From Flavobacteriales bacterium (GTDB lineage: Bacteria; Bacteroidota; Bacteroidia; Flavobacteriales_D; Crocinitomicaceae): a stretch of 37,510 nucleotides of DNA. Each line of letters opens with the position of its first letter. The first letter of the stretch is position 1. Positions 16,086-27,467 of this stretch are shown one piece after another. The DNA is taken from positions 1 to 37,510 of the forward strand of contig CANJSS010000011.1 in the NCBI GenBank assembly GCA_947476955.1. Direction: 5' to 3'. A program made the position numbers and the translations under genes. A model generated the notes under the pieces. That model was not told where the DNA came from and searched no databases. It saw only the letters and a list, made by a program, of their open reading frames with translations.

Positions 16086-18428
16086 ATGAAAATTTTTATA
16101 CTCCTAATATTCAACTTGTTAATTGTCAGTATTGTTTCTGCTCAAGATTTTTCCATTCGAGGATTTATCTACAACAAAACAAATGGGGAACCAATGGCAT
16201 TTGAGAAGATTCGTTTGATGAATGCTTCGGATAGTTCCACTATTTCCGGAGCATTAACAGATCTAAATGGTTTTTTCTCTCTGCCTAAAATCGCACCAGG
16301 ACGTTATATTTTGAAGGTTGACAATTTTTCCTATGTGACTTACACTAAAAATGTGGAAGTTAAACTTTCTAAAGGAATAATGGATGTTAAAATTGAATTG
16401 GAGAAATTGGACGCGGTTAAAGAAATGGACGAAGTAAATGTTAGCGCCCAAGCGAAGCAGAAGAAAAACGAAGTTTTAATTTCTCAATTAAAATTAGATA
16501 AAAAAGGGTTGGAGCGCATTCCAAGCGTTGGCGGTGAAAATGACATTGTGGGAGCATTCTCCGTTACACCTGGTGTTGTTACTACAGGAGATCAAGGCGG
16601 ACAATTATACGTTCGTGGAGGAACACCTATTCAAAATAAAATTTTATTGGATGGAATGACAATTTACAATCCATTTCACTCGATTGGTTTCTTCTCTGTT
16701 TTTGAAACAGAATTAGTTAAAAACGTAGACATTTACACCGGTGGATTTGATGCAAAATACGGTGGACGTATTTCTTCCGTAATGGATATTTCCTACAGAG
16801 ATGGAAATAGAAAACAATTTGGGGGAAAAATATCTACCTCTCCTTTTCTCGCGAAAGCAGTTTTAGAAGGTCCTTTTTCAAAAAGAAAAGATGGCTCATC
16901 GAGCGCTGGATCATATGTTTTATCGGGAAAACACAGTTTGTTGGATTATACTTCGAAAAGTTTGTATCCAAAAATTAATGACGGTAACGGTTTGCCTTTT
17001 AATTTTACCGATTTATACGGAAAAGTAACCTTTAACAGCGAAGGTGGCTCAAAATTTTCCGCATTTGCATTTCACAATAGAGATAGTGTAAATTATTCTG
17101 TTGCAGATTTAGACTGGAAAGCATCTGGAGGCGGAATGAACTTTCTACTCGTTCCTGGAACTTCACCAATGATTATTAAAGGTCACGTTAACGGAAGTAC
17201 CTATGAAACAACCTTTTCAGAGAATTTAGTGCAGCCAAGATTCAGTAAAATAGGTGGTTTCGATGTTGGATTTGATTTTTCGTATTTCTTAAAGAACGAA
17301 AGTGAAATGAATTACGGATTAAATTTTAGTGGATTCAACACTTCCTTTGTAACATTTAATGAAGTAAAACGAAAAATTGAAGCGACTAATTTCACAACTG
17401 AAATTGGCGCATATTTCACCTACCGAATTGTTAGAAATCGTTGGGTTTTGCAACCAAGTATCCGTGCTCAAGTATATGCATCTCTCGGAACAATTTCTAT
17501 TGAACCTAGAATTGGAGCAAAATTTAATGCAACCGAAAAATTACGCTTTAAATTATCCGGTGGAAGATTCTCGCAAAACTTTACATCGGCATCCTCCGAC
17601 AAGGATATTGTCAACTTGTTCAATGGTCTGTTATCTGCACCAACGAATGTACAGGAAAATTTCGTGAACCAGTTTCAAAGTGAAAAAAGCATTAAAAATG
17701 GAATCCAATACGCTTGGCATGCTATTGTTGGTGCAGAATATGATCTTGGAAAAAATATCTCCATCAACTTAGAAGGATACTACAAATATTTCTCACAATT
17801 AAGCAACATCAACCAAAATAAATTGTATGATGATTTGGCTCAATTTTCACAAATTGATGATGTGTACAAAAAAGATTTTATCATTGAAGATGGTGTTTCC
17901 TATGGTGCGGATTTACTAATTAAATACAGTAAAAACAGACTATTCTTATGGACAGTTTATTCTTACGGACATTCCACACGTTGGGATGGTTTTACGCAAT
18001 ATTACCCAGTATTTGACAGACGTCACAACATAAATTTAGTTGGAACGTATATGTTTGGCAAAAATAAAGACATCGAATTAAGCGTTCGTTGGAATTTAGG
18101 TTCCGGTTTACCATTTACACCGAATGCAGGATTCTACCAAGGTGAAAATTTCCAAAATGGCGTTGGAACGGATATTATCACGTCAAATCCTTCCAATGTA
18201 TCCACAAGTCTTGGAACATTCAACAGCCAGCGTTTACCATATTATCACCGATTGGACATCACCGTGAAAAAACATTTTGAATTTAAGAACAAAGACATTT
18301 TGGAGCTAGTTGGAAGTATTACCAATGTATACAACCGAAACAATATCTTCTACGTGAATCGTGTTACCTCGGAAGAAATTTACCAGTTCCCAATTCTACC
18401 AAGCCTAGGAATCAGTTATAAGTTTTAA
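16086..18428 (+). CDS. TonB-dependent receptor with carboxypeptidase-regulatory N-terminal domain
   Basis: 780 residues. Signal peptide 1-19; carboxypeptidase D regulatory-like beta-sandwich at about 22-105; plug domain at about 120-240, with the typical GGENDIVGAFSVTPGV, YVRGGTPIQNKILLDGM and GGFDAKYGGRISSVMDI stretches; then a 22-strand-type barrel ending in an aromatic Phe (SLGISYKF). It would carry a substrate across the outer membrane using TonB energy. There is no SusD partner next to it, so it is not a paired polysaccharide-uptake system; the substrate is unknown. It converges on the M61 gene with 21 bases between and no clear terminator hairpin there. Confidence 0.93.
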   Translation: MKIFILLIFNLLIVSIVSAQDFSIRGFIYNKTNGEPMAFEKIRLMNASDSSTISGALTDLNGFFSLPKIAPGRYILKVDNFSYVTYTKNVEVKLSKGIMDVKIELEKLDAVKEMDEVNVSAQAKQKKNEVLISQLKLDKKGLERIPSVGGENDIVGAFSVTPGVVTTGDQGGQLYVRGGTPIQNKILLDGMTIYNPFHSIGFFSVFETELVKNVDIYTGGFDAKYGGRISSVMDISYRDGNRKQFGGKISTSPFLAKAVLEGPFSKRKDGSSSAGSYVLSGKHSLLDYTSKSLYPKINDGNGLPFNFTDLYGKVTFNSEGGSKFSAFAFHNRDSVNYSVADLDWKASGGGMNFLLVPGTSPMIIKGHVNGSTYETTFSENLVQPRFSKIGGFDVGFDFSYFLKNESEMNYGLNFSGFNTSFVTFNEVKRKIEATNFTTEIGAYFTYRIVRNRWVLQPSIRAQVYASLGTISIEPRIGAKFNATEKLRFKLSGGRFSQNFTSASSDKDIVNLFNGLLSAPTNVQENFVNQFQSEKSIKNGIQYAWHAIVGAEYDLGKNISINLEGYYKYFSQLSNINQNKLYDDLAQFSQIDDVYKKDFIIEDGVSYGADLLIKYSKNRLFLWTVYSYGHSTRWDGFTQYYPVFDRRHNINLVGTYMFGKNKDIELSVRWNLGSGLPFTPNAGFYQGENFQNGVGTDIITSNPSNVSTSLGTFNSQRLPYYHRLDITVKKHFEFKNKDILELVGSITNVYNRNNIFYVNRVTSEEIYQFPILPSLGISYKF

Positions 18429-18449
18429 TTTCTTACACGGTATTCAGAT

Positions 18450-20159
18450 TCAGGAAATCCAAGCTGCTAAAGCGTTATCCTGAAGTTTTGTTGGGTTTTC
18501 AATTGGAATAATCGAATATTCTGAATAGAAATTGCGCATTACTTCCGGTAGAATTAATTCAACAATACGGCTCGAACGGATTACAGTAAGTTTTTTAACA
18601 TCGTTATCAAAATAAGTAAGCCATTGATCCAATTCACCAGCGCATAAAATCGCGTTTACAGCAAGAATTTCGTCGCCAATCATCATTCCAGACAAATCTG
18701 CAGGTCCGCCAGGATACAATGCTGTAACGGTAAAATTCGAAGCACTTGGAACGGTTTTAAACCCTAATCTGCCCAAAGAATAGCTTCTGGCTGGGATATG
18801 TTTCAATTCCAAACCTAAATAATCCAAACTCTCGGTTAAAATAGCTTCGTAAGGATTTGTTCCATGCACAAATTCAGCAAAAAATTCCTCAAATGAAATA
18901 CCGGAAATATTCTGCAATTCAGCGAGATAAATTTCCTCCGTTACGCCAACACCTTTATCTGCATAATCAAAAAACAACTGTTTCATGACCGTATCCAAAC
19001 TTGATTTATTTGTCGTAGCGCGCAAAATCATAACATCCATTACAAAAGCCAATAAACAGCCTTCGGTGTAAATGGAAACTTTTCTACCTGGCGCACCAGG
19101 AACATACCCATCCAACCACGTATCGAAGGAAGATTCACCAACAGAATAATTGAATCTGGCGTGGTTATCAAAATGCTTTTGCAGCTGCTGATTCAATTCA
19201 TTGAAATATTGATCTAATGTAAAAACGCCACTTTTCAGAAGAAATAAATCGCCCATATACGTTGTAACGCCTTCGCAAATATAGCCGAGTCTGGAGTAAT
19301 TTTCCTTTGTGAAATCATACGGAAACATTTCTGCCGGTCGAATCGTTTTCACGTTCCATGTATGGTATAATTCATGCGAAGAAACGCCCAAAAGTTCTTT
19401 GTAAAGCGAACCAAAAACGGCGTAGCTAGGACCTAATGCAATTACTGTTGATCTACAATGTTCGACACCATGGTAAATTTTTGTCGGCAGAATCTGACAT
19501 AAAAAATGGTATTCCTTCACAGGGAATTCGGTGAATTTTTCAATTTGTTTAGTTGTAAAAGCTTTAAAATCTGCAATTAGTCGCGGCCAATCCGGTTTTA
19601 CTTCTCCATTAAACCAAATGTGAAACAAGGTTCCATTGCACGAATATTCGCCATGCTTTAAATCTGCAGAGCAAATAAATGGTGAATCTGCTAATGCGTC
19701 AAAATTTTCTGCGGACAATACATTCCCTGATTGGTGCATTGAGCCTGCAATCTCCCAATTTGCAGGAATATGGATTTCCAGCGTTGTCGGTTGGTGTGCG
19801 TGTTCCAACGTAAAAACACAGCAATTTACTGGATTCACATATAATTGTTCACTGGAAAGATACGTTGAACCTGCATTTAAATCCGCAGCGTAATAACTGT
19901 ATTCTACCCGAATAGATTGTGTGGAAGCCGTATTTATTTCCCAAGAATCTTTTGTGCTTTTTGGTGTTTCGAGTCGTTTATTTTGATCGTTGTAGACCTT
20001 AAATCCTTTCACGTTTTTGGCAAAATTTCCAATTTCGTACCTCCCAGGTCTCCAACTTGGCATTCGCAAGATGGTCGTTTCACTCAAAACTTCAAAAACG
20101 ACTTGAATTTGAATGTACTGATTGGTTGGGTTCTCAATGCGAAATGAATATTTTACCAT
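18450..20159 (-). CDS. M61 family metallopeptidase with C-terminal PDZ domain
   Basis: 569 residues. It contains the zinc site HELYH at 262-266 and the third ligand Glu296 in the EGVTTY motif, followed by the M61 helical domain. The N-terminal beta domain (1-180) matches the M61 family. A PDZ domain at about 455-540 (GRLGFK...YPGGPADLSGMMIGDEILAVN) is usual for this family of glycyl aminopeptidase-like enzymes. There is no signal peptide: the first residues read directly into the beta domain, so it should be cytoplasmic, unlike many secreted relatives. It stands 65 bases after the FkbM gene on the same strand. Confidence 0.93.
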   Translation of the reverse strand: MVKYSFRIENPTNQYIQIQVVFEVLSETTILRMPSWRPGRYEIGNFAKNVKGFKVYNDQNKRLETPKSTKDSWEINTASTQSIRVEYSYYAADLNAGSTYLSSEQLYVNPVNCCVFTLEHAHQPTTLEIHIPANWEIAGSMHQSGNVLSAENFDALADSPFICSADLKHGEYSCNGTLFHIWFNGEVKPDWPRLIADFKAFTTKQIEKFTEFPVKEYHFLCQILPTKIYHGVEHCRSTVIALGPSYAVFGSLYKELLGVSSHELYHTWNVKTIRPAEMFPYDFTKENYSRLGYICEGVTTYMGDLFLLKSGVFTLDQYFNELNQQLQKHFDNHARFNYSVGESSFDTWLDGYVPGAPGRKVSIYTEGCLLAFVMDVMILRATTNKSSLDTVMKQLFFDYADKGVGVTEEIYLAELQNISGISFEEFFAEFVHGTNPYEAILTESLDYLGLELKHIPARSYSLGRLGFKTVPSASNFTVTALYPGGPADLSGMMIGDEILAVNAILCAGELDQWLTYFDNDVKKLTVIRSSRIVELILPEVMRNFYSEYSIIPIENPTKLQDNALAAWIS

Positions 20160-20224
20160 ATTAACTTGAATTTTATCCTATAAAAATAAGGAATTGCTAT
20201 TTATAATTGGAAGGTTGCTCCGGA

Positions 20225-21109
20225 TTAATTCGTTGTACTTTCGATGCAAATTACGTTATCGTGTTCCGGAAATTCCTCTACAGAAATTATTTCAACCAAC
20301 TTTGATTTTCTTTCCTTTCCGCCTTTCAACTTAAAGAAGCGATACTTTCCAAGAGAACGAATGAATTCGGCCATTTCAGAAGCAGAAGCGTGCATGTTTT
20401 CTCTCTTTTCAGAAAATTCAATAATTAGTATCGGTTTTACGCTTTGAATCAGATTTTTTGCGCCTTTTAACACTTCCATTTCAAACCCTTCAACATCTAT
20501 TTTAATCACTTTAGGATGAAATTCCTTCGGAAAAACAGAATCCAAACAAAAAACATCAATTTCAAATGACGCAGATTGCTCCGATTTCACAAGTAGCGAT
20601 GCACCTCCACGATTTACCTGCCAATTTTCAAAAATTTTAGTTTTTCCATCTACAGATCCAAGTGCAAAATCTCCAACAACAATATTTTTCAGTTGATTCA
20701 ATTCTATATTTTCTCTCAGTAAAGCTGCTGTTTCAGGCATTGCCTCGTAGGAAAAGACAGTGCCTTTTTGTCCGACTAAATAAGCAGCGTGAATGGAAAT
20801 CAAGCCAATGTTTGCACCGACATCTATAAAAGAATCTCCCTTTTGCAAAACAGCATTCAGGTAGGATAAAATTCCCTTTTCATACGTCCCAGTTTCGTGT
20901 AAACTCAATTCCACGCCCTTATCTTTTGATGGATCAATTTTTAGGTAAAACCCGTGTATGGTTTTTAAAATATACGCAGAAGATTTTTCGGCAATTGGAA
21001 GGAGCAATTTAGGCAGCAAAACAGAAAGTGCCCGAATTCCTTTAACATCTTTGTCTCGCAAGAAACTAATAATGCCATGGCGGATTGGGTAACTTTTGTA
21101 GGGAAACAC
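20225..21109 (-). CDS. FkbM-family SAM-dependent methyltransferase
   Basis: 294 residues. The SAM-binding loop IDVGANIGLISIHAA begins at about 95 (D96, G98), followed by the Glu in FSYEAMPE and the KIDVEGFEMEVLKGA stretch, the signature of the FkbM methyltransferase fold. These enzymes methylate hydroxyl groups on sugars, lipids or small molecules. The start lies 8 bases after the ABC-F stop, so the two are one transcript, but there is no obvious shared function. The target is unknown. Confidence 0.88.
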   Translation of the reverse strand: MFPYKSYPIRHGIISFLRDKDVKGIRALSVLLPKLLLPIAEKSSAYILKTIHGFYLKIDPSKDKGVELSLHETGTYEKGILSYLNAVLQKGDSFIDVGANIGLISIHAAYLVGQKGTVFSYEAMPETAALLRENIELNQLKNIVVGDFALGSVDGKTKIFENWQVNRGGASLLVKSEQSASFEIDVFCLDSVFPKEFHPKVIKIDVEGFEMEVLKGAKNLIQSVKPILIIEFSEKRENMHASASEMAEFIRSLGKYRFFKLKGGKERKSKLVEIISVEEFPEHDNVICIESTTN

Positions 21110-21117
21110 TGCTTGGA

Positions 21118-22743
<1,626 letters not shown>

Positions 22744-22760
22744 TCACCACTAATTTGCCG

Positions 22761-22768
22761 CAAAGATA
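22761..22768 (-). promoter_or_regulatory. -7 promoter box for the ABC-F gene
   Basis: TATCTTTG on the minus strand, an exact TAnnTTTG match, 20 bases before the ATG. Confidence 0.6.
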
Positions 22769-22836
22769 CGGAAAGATGAGGGAAAATGATAAAATGAATG
22801 CTTAGAATCCTTATTTCTCTTCTAAAAATAAATTAA

Positions 22837-23358
22837 TTATGCCTTTAACCATTTCAGATTTCTAGCATATAAGAAAACAAACAAGGCCGAGATACTTACA
22901 TTCCAAATAACCATAATCGTTGGAATATTTGCGGGAGAGACAAAGAAATACATCTGCACAAGCGCTAAGAGCGAAAAAATAATGTATAAATGAAACCCAT
23001 TTTTCTTGCCTTTCCACATCCAAAACACACCAAGTAAACCAACTATTCGAATCAAAACGGAAATTGCAGAATTTGCATAATGGTTTCTATTTAAAGCGTC
23101 TAACATGCGTTCAAATTGTTCCATCATTACTGCAAAACCTTCCGAACCAAGGGAACGCAATTCGTCCGCCATCCTTGCCCATTCTGTTTTTTGTTGCAGC
23201 ATTGCTTCTTCGCTCATCGGTCCAAAAGCCAATCCAATCAATCCCGAAAGAATTCCCAAACCAATAGAGATAAAACTCAAAATACACAAAACGGTTAAAA
23301 AACTTGGTCTCGCTTCTCTTCTCATTGAATTTTCATCCATTCCATCAACATTTTCCAT
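22837..23358 (-). CDS. Small integral membrane protein of unknown function
   Basis: 173 residues with about four membrane helices: about 20-45, then a soluble loop of 50 residues (EEAMLQQKTEWARMADELRSL...), then about 98-115, 120-140 and 147-165. No recognised domain or motif; similar small membrane proteins occur across Bacteroidota. The ATG lies 4 bases after the stop of the histidine ammonia-lyase gene, so it is probably co-transcribed with hisS-hutH. It could be a membrane partner of that operon, but nothing in its sequence shows this. Confidence 0.7.
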   Translation of the reverse strand: MENVDGMDENSMRREARPSFLTVLCILSFISIGLGILSGLIGLAFGPMSEEAMLQQKTEWARMADELRSLGSEGFAVMMEQFERMLDALNRNHYANSAISVLIRIVGLLGVFWMWKGKKNGFHLYIIFSLLALVQMYFFVSPANIPTIMVIWNVSISALFVFLYARNLKWLKA

Positions 23359-23362
23359 TTTA

Positions 23363-24847
23363 CTACATTTTATGTTTTACAAACTTAATACTTTCTAAAA
23401 TTAATGGCTGCAAATATTCATCATTGTGGACGAAATTTACGTTCAATCGAAAATCTGCTACTATTTTTTCCGCTATTGGGGATGATTTTAATGGTCTTCT
23501 AAATTCTAAGGCTTGAGCTGCATTTAGTAATTCGATTCCTTGAATTGTGAAGCAATTTTCAACCACTCGAAATAATTTTGTCGCAGCATTTGCGCCCATA
23601 CTCACGTGGTCTTCTTGCCCGTTGGAAGAATCAATTGTATCAATCGATGCCGGTGAACACAATTGTTTATTTTGACTCACGATGGAAGCTGCTGTATATT
23701 GCGGAATCATAAATCCGGAATTCAAGCCTGGATTAGCAACCAAAAAAGCAGGTAAACCGCGGGTTCCAGAGATCAATTTATACATTCTACGCTCCGAAAT
23801 ACTTCCCATTTCAGCTAAAGCAATTGCTAGAAAATCCATTGTTATTGCCAATGGTTGACCGTGAAAATTTCCAGCGGAAACGATTTCGTCTTCGTCCGGA
23901 AAAATGGTTGGATTATCCGTTACAGCATTGATTTCTCTTTCCACGATGGTTGCGCAGTAATCCAATGCATCTTTCGAAGCACCATGCACTTGCGGAATAC
24001 AACGGAACGAATATGGATCCTGAACATGTGCTTTTTCTTGGGAAATAATTTCACTTCCTGCAACCAGTTCACGGATGATTTTTGCCGTTTCAATTTGCCC
24101 GTTTTGTTTGCGAATCTCATTTACATTTGCTTGAAAAGGGTTCAATCTACCATCGTAGCCATCCAACGAAATCACAGCGATTTTATTCCATTGATGCCAA
24201 AGTTGGTGGCCTTTTCCAACACAATAAGAAGCATACGAACTCATGAATTGCGTTCCATTCAACAAAGCTAAACCTTCTTTTGACTGCAAGATTATTGGCG
24301 AAAGATTCAGCGCATGCAACACTGCAGCGGATTGTTGTTTTTTTCCTTGAAAATAAACTTCGCCTTCGCCAATTAGTGGTAATGAAAGGTGTGCTAATGG
24401 AGCTAAATCGCCAGAAGCGCCAAGACTTCCTTGCTGATAAACAACCGGGAAAATGGAATGGTTAAAAAAGTAGACCAAGCGTTCAACCGTTTCCAACTGG
24501 ACGCCAGAATGTCCGTGCGACAATCCTAAAACCTTCAGCAGTAGCATGCGTTTAACAATTTCCTGCGGAACTTCATCTCCAGTTCCACACGCATGCGAAA
24601 GAACCAAATTGCGCTGTAATTGTCCTAAATCTTCTTTTTCAATTGCTGTATTACACAACGAACCAAAGCCCGTGTTGATACCATAGATTAACTTATCGTG
24701 TCGTTGCACTTTTTCATCCAGATAGGTTCTACATTTTTGAATAGTAATCTTTGCAGAATCACCAAGTTCAATAACATACTGGTTATCTAAAATTTCTTCC
24801 ACTTCTTTCAGGGAAATCCATGCGTTAGACAGCGTGTATTTTTTCAT
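23363..24847 (-). CDS. hutH: Histidine ammonia-lyase
   Basis: 494 residues, normal for the MIO lyases. The MIO cofactor forms from Ala144-Ser145-Gly146 in [12 protein letters not shown]. Other family marks: YGINTGFG (about 55-62), [11 protein letters not shown] (about 78-88) with the His of the substrate site, and LLNGTQFM. The overall pattern fits histidine ammonia-lyase, which turns histidine into urocanate and ammonia, better than tyrosine or phenylalanine lyases, though this cannot be settled by eye. The start overlaps the hisS stop by 4 bases, an unusual pairing; no hutU, hutI or hutG gene is nearby. Confidence 0.9.
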   Translation of the reverse strand: MKKYTLSNAWISLKEVEEILDNQYVIELGDSAKITIQKCRTYLDEKVQRHDKLIYGINTGFGSLCNTAIEKEDLGQLQRNLVLSHACGTGDEVPQEIVKRMLLLKVLGLSHGHSGVQLETVERLVYFFNHSIFPVVYQQGSLGASGDLAPLAHLSLPLIGEGEVYFQGKKQQSAAVLHALNLSPIILQSKEGLALLNGTQFMSSYASYCVGKGHQLWHQWNKIAVISLDGYDGRLNPFQANVNEIRKQNGQIETAKIIRELVAGSEIISQEKAHVQDPYSFRCIPQVHGASKDALDYCATIVEREINAVTDNPTIFPDEDEIVSAGNFHGQPLAITMDFLAIALAEMGSISERRMYKLISGTRGLPAFLVANPGLNSGFMIPQYTAASIVSQNKQLCSPASIDTIDSSNGQEDHVSMGANAATKLFRVVENCFTIQGIELLNAAQALEFRRPLKSSPIAEKIVADFRLNVNFVHNDEYLQPLILESIKFVKHKM

Positions 24848-26214
24848 TTCTTAAGTTTAAAAATCATTTCTTCCAAGCTCATTTCCTCCTGTTCACCAGT
24901 TTCCATGTTTTTCAGTTGAATTAAATTCTCCGCCATTTCTGTTTCGCCAACAATTGCAACAAAATCGACTTTTCTATCGTTGGCATATTTCATTTGCTTT
25001 TGCATTTTTGCCGAAGTTGGATATAACTCACAAGCGATATCATTTGCTCTTGCCTCGTAAACCAATTGCATGCAATGCGCTTGTTCTTTCTCCCCAAAAT
25101 TCACAAATAACAATGTCAATCCTTGATCCGTTTCTTTCGGAAACAATTCTAATTCGGTTAAAACATCGTAAATACGATCCGCTCCGAAAGATATTCCAAC
25201 GCCAGACATATCGTTCATTCCAAAAAGGCCAGTTAAATCATCGTAGCGACCTCCGCCACAAATACTTCCCATTTTAACGCCATTTGCTGTGACTTCAAAA
25301 ATTGCTCCCGTGTAATAGTTTAATCCGCGGGCAAGGGTTATATCAAATTCTATTTCAGCTTGCTGCAAACCGAGCGCTTGCACCTGATCCAAAATAAACT
25401 GTAATTCTGCTATTCCTTTCAATCCAATTTCACTTTGCGCTAAAAAACTAGACATTTTACTTATTTTTTCAGCATTCGTTCCGGAAAAGGAAAATAACGG
25501 TTGGATTTTTGAAATTGCCTCCGAAGAAACACCTTTTTCTAGTAATTCTTTCACGACGCAATCCTCCCCGATTTTATCCAACTTATCAATTGCCACGGTG
25601 ATATCTATCAGTTTATCCCTTTCACCGCTAACTTCTGCAATACCAGATAAAATCTTTCGATTGTTTAATTTTACGGTAAAACTTGGCAGTTTTAGATTCG
25701 CAAGAATCTCATCGAACAACAACACAAATTCCACTTCGTAGATTAAGGAATCGCTTCCTACGACATCTGCATCGCATTGGAAAAACTCTTGGTATCGCCC
25801 ATGTTGCGGACGATCTGCTCTCCAAACTGGTTGAATCTGGTAGCGTTTAAATGGAAAGGATAGTTCATTTTGGTGCTGTACCACAAAGCGCGCAAAAGGA
25901 ACCGTTAAATCGTAGCGAAGCGCTTTTTCAGCTAAGGAATTTGCAAATCGAGGTAAATTATCGTTTTGCAAAGCTTCCAAATCTGCTTTTTTTAGTTTAT
26001 CACCGGAATTGAGCACTCTAAAAATCAATCGATCCCCTTCTTCGCCGTATTTCCCCATCAACGTGGAGGAAAGCTCGAAAGAAGGCGTTTCAATTGGGGA
26101 GAATCCAAACTTTCGAAACGCTTTTCTAATCGTGTCAAAAATGTACGTTCTTCGTGCAACTTCAACCGGTAAAAAATCACGCGTACCTTTAGGAATGGAG
26201 GGTTTTTGTGCCAT
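24844..26214 (-). CDS. hisS: Histidyl-tRNA synthetase
   Basis: 456 residues, a class II synthetase charging tRNA-His. Motifs: PKGTRDFLP at about 8-16, [11 protein letters not shown] at about 100-110 (His-specific loop), motif 2 with [19 protein letters not shown] at about 130-148, [13 protein letters not shown] and motif 3 in [15 protein letters not shown]. The anticodon-binding domain follows from about 360. The last codons overlap hutH (4 bases). A TAnnTTTG box 19 bases before the ATG supports the start and suggests the hisS-hutH-membrane protein unit has its own promoter. Confidence 0.97.
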   Translation of the reverse strand: MAQKPSIPKGTRDFLPVEVARRTYIFDTIRKAFRKFGFSPIETPSFELSSTLMGKYGEEGDRLIFRVLNSGDKLKKADLEALQNDNLPRFANSLAEKALRYDLTVPFARFVVQHQNELSFPFKRYQIQPVWRADRPQHGRYQEFFQCDADVVGSDSLIYEVEFVLLFDEILANLKLPSFTVKLNNRKILSGIAEVSGERDKLIDITVAIDKLDKIGEDCVVKELLEKGVSSEAISKIQPLFSFSGTNAEKISKMSSFLAQSEIGLKGIAELQFILDQVQALGLQQAEIEFDITLARGLNYYTGAIFEVTANGVKMGSICGGGRYDDLTGLFGMNDMSGVGISFGADRIYDVLTELELFPKETDQGLTLLFVNFGEKEQAHCMQLVYEARANDIACELYPTSAKMQKQMKYANDRKVDFVAIVGETEMAENLIQLKNMETGEQEEMSLEEMIFKLKK

Positions 26215-26233
26215 GTTTTAAATTGTATTTTGG

Positions 26234-26241
26234 CAAATATA
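26234..26241 (-). promoter_or_regulatory. -7 promoter box for hisS
   Basis: TATATTTG on the minus strand, an exact TAnnTTTG match, 19 bases before the ATG. The remaining 150 bases up to the decarboxylase-like gene are AT-rich with no T-box, attenuator or terminator hairpin that I can see. Confidence 0.55.
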
Positions 26242-26393
26242 AGAATTAGGGCTAACAAATAAGGTATTGTGAAAGTTGGTTTCAAATCTTAGGATTCCTT
26301 TTACAGCCTTTGAAATCTCTTAAAGTGAAAAACAGAAAGAGAATTTAGAATCAATATCGAAAAATTTCGGGTCTAAGATGCGACAATCGTTAC

Positions 26394-27434
26394 TCAAATC
26401 TTCTCTTTCCCCAGCCAACGCAGCACATTCTCGTACCAAATCTCATCGGATTCTTTTTGGGTGATAATTTCCGATTCTACAGCAAAATCAATAACGCGTC
26501 CGGGATAAGAGCGCGCAACCCCTTCCATTTCTCCCAATGGATATGGATCATCTAGTCCTGCAATTATTTGCGAAGAACCAGCCCGTGTTTTGATCAATTG
26601 AAACGTGTGCGAATCGTGCACAAGCGAATCAAAAAACAAATTTGGATGACCAAGTGCTTCTCTCGGATTTGTTGTTCCTTCAAACAAATCAGGTCTGCCG
26701 TCAAAACCTTGTAATCTTCGACCATAATTTGCCTGGCCTAACATACAACCGTGTGCAAAACAGGTTCGTACGTTTGGAAATTTATTCAAGATATCTTTCA
26801 AGGTAAACAAGTGCAATGTATCGGCAGTTTGAGCCATCATCCAAACCAGGTGAAACCGCCAGTAAACATCTTTTAATTTCACCATCTTTTCCGCATCGTA
26901 CGGATGAATTTCAACAGCCAAACCGTAGTGATTTGCCAATTCAAAAATGGGGAATACACTTTCATCGGCAATCGATAGCCATTCGCCATCTTTATTTAGA
27001 AAATGGGTTGGTAGACATAGTAATTTTAGCTTTAATACTGCAACACAGCGCTCAATTTCTCGCAAAGCATCTTCCATATAAAGCGGTTGAACAACGAAGC
27101 CACATGTAAATTTATCTGGTCGTCTTTGCTCCACACTTGCATTAAAATCGTTTTGCCAACGAATTGCATCGTGCGTATCCTGTCGTTCCCAGCCATTGCA
27201 ATACACTTGGGAAAGATTCAACATTACACCGTGATCTATAGCATAGCGATCCATCCACTCCAATTTTTCATCAAAGAAAAAACTTGGGTCTGTGATAGGA
27301 CGTTTCCAATCGTCTTGGCGCATGAATTTTTTATCCTCATCAATCCAAAACAATTTTTTATCCTTCATGAATTTTGGAATCTCATGTGGCTCTGGCAAAA
27401 TATGCCCGTGTCCATTGATCTTTGGCTTTTTCAT
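26394..27434 (-). CDS. Amidohydrolase-fold decarboxylase, ACMSD-like
   Basis: 346 residues. Metal-site residues of the amidohydrolase-2 family: H9 and H11 in NGHGH, H177 in EIHPYD, H228 in CFAHG and D295 in GLDDPYPLGE. The last motif closely follows aminocarboxymuconate-semialdehyde decarboxylase (ACMSD), a zinc enzyme of the kynurenine branch of tryptophan breakdown. A similar Bacteroidota protein is usually annotated simply as amidohydrolase. The other kynurenine-pathway genes are not in the window, so the substrate is inferred. It starts 33 bases after ftsY on the same strand, with a weak TAACTTTA box overlapping the ftsY stop. Confidence 0.82.
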   Translation of the reverse strand: MKKPKINGHGHILPEPHEIPKFMKDKKLFWIDEDKKFMRQDDWKRPITDPSFFFDEKLEWMDRYAIDHGVMLNLSQVYCNGWERQDTHDAIRWQNDFNASVEQRRPDKFTCGFVVQPLYMEDALREIERCVAVLKLKLLCLPTHFLNKDGEWLSIADESVFPIFELANHYGLAVEIHPYDAEKMVKLKDVYWRFHLVWMMAQTADTLHLFTLKDILNKFPNVRTCFAHGCMLGQANYGRRLQGFDGRPDLFEGTTNPREALGHPNLFFDSLVHDSHTFQLIKTRAGSSQIIAGLDDPYPLGEMEGVARSYPGRVIDFAVESEIITQKESDEIWYENVLRWLGKEKI

Positions 27435-27467
27435 TCGATTTATTGAATTTATTTTGGAAAGCTAAAG

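Noticed and set aside
26242-26393. T-box or attenuator upstream of hisS
   Set aside because: The 179-base spacer contains a hisS promoter box close to the ATG, leaving no room for a leader, and no T-box or terminator/antiterminator pairing was seen.
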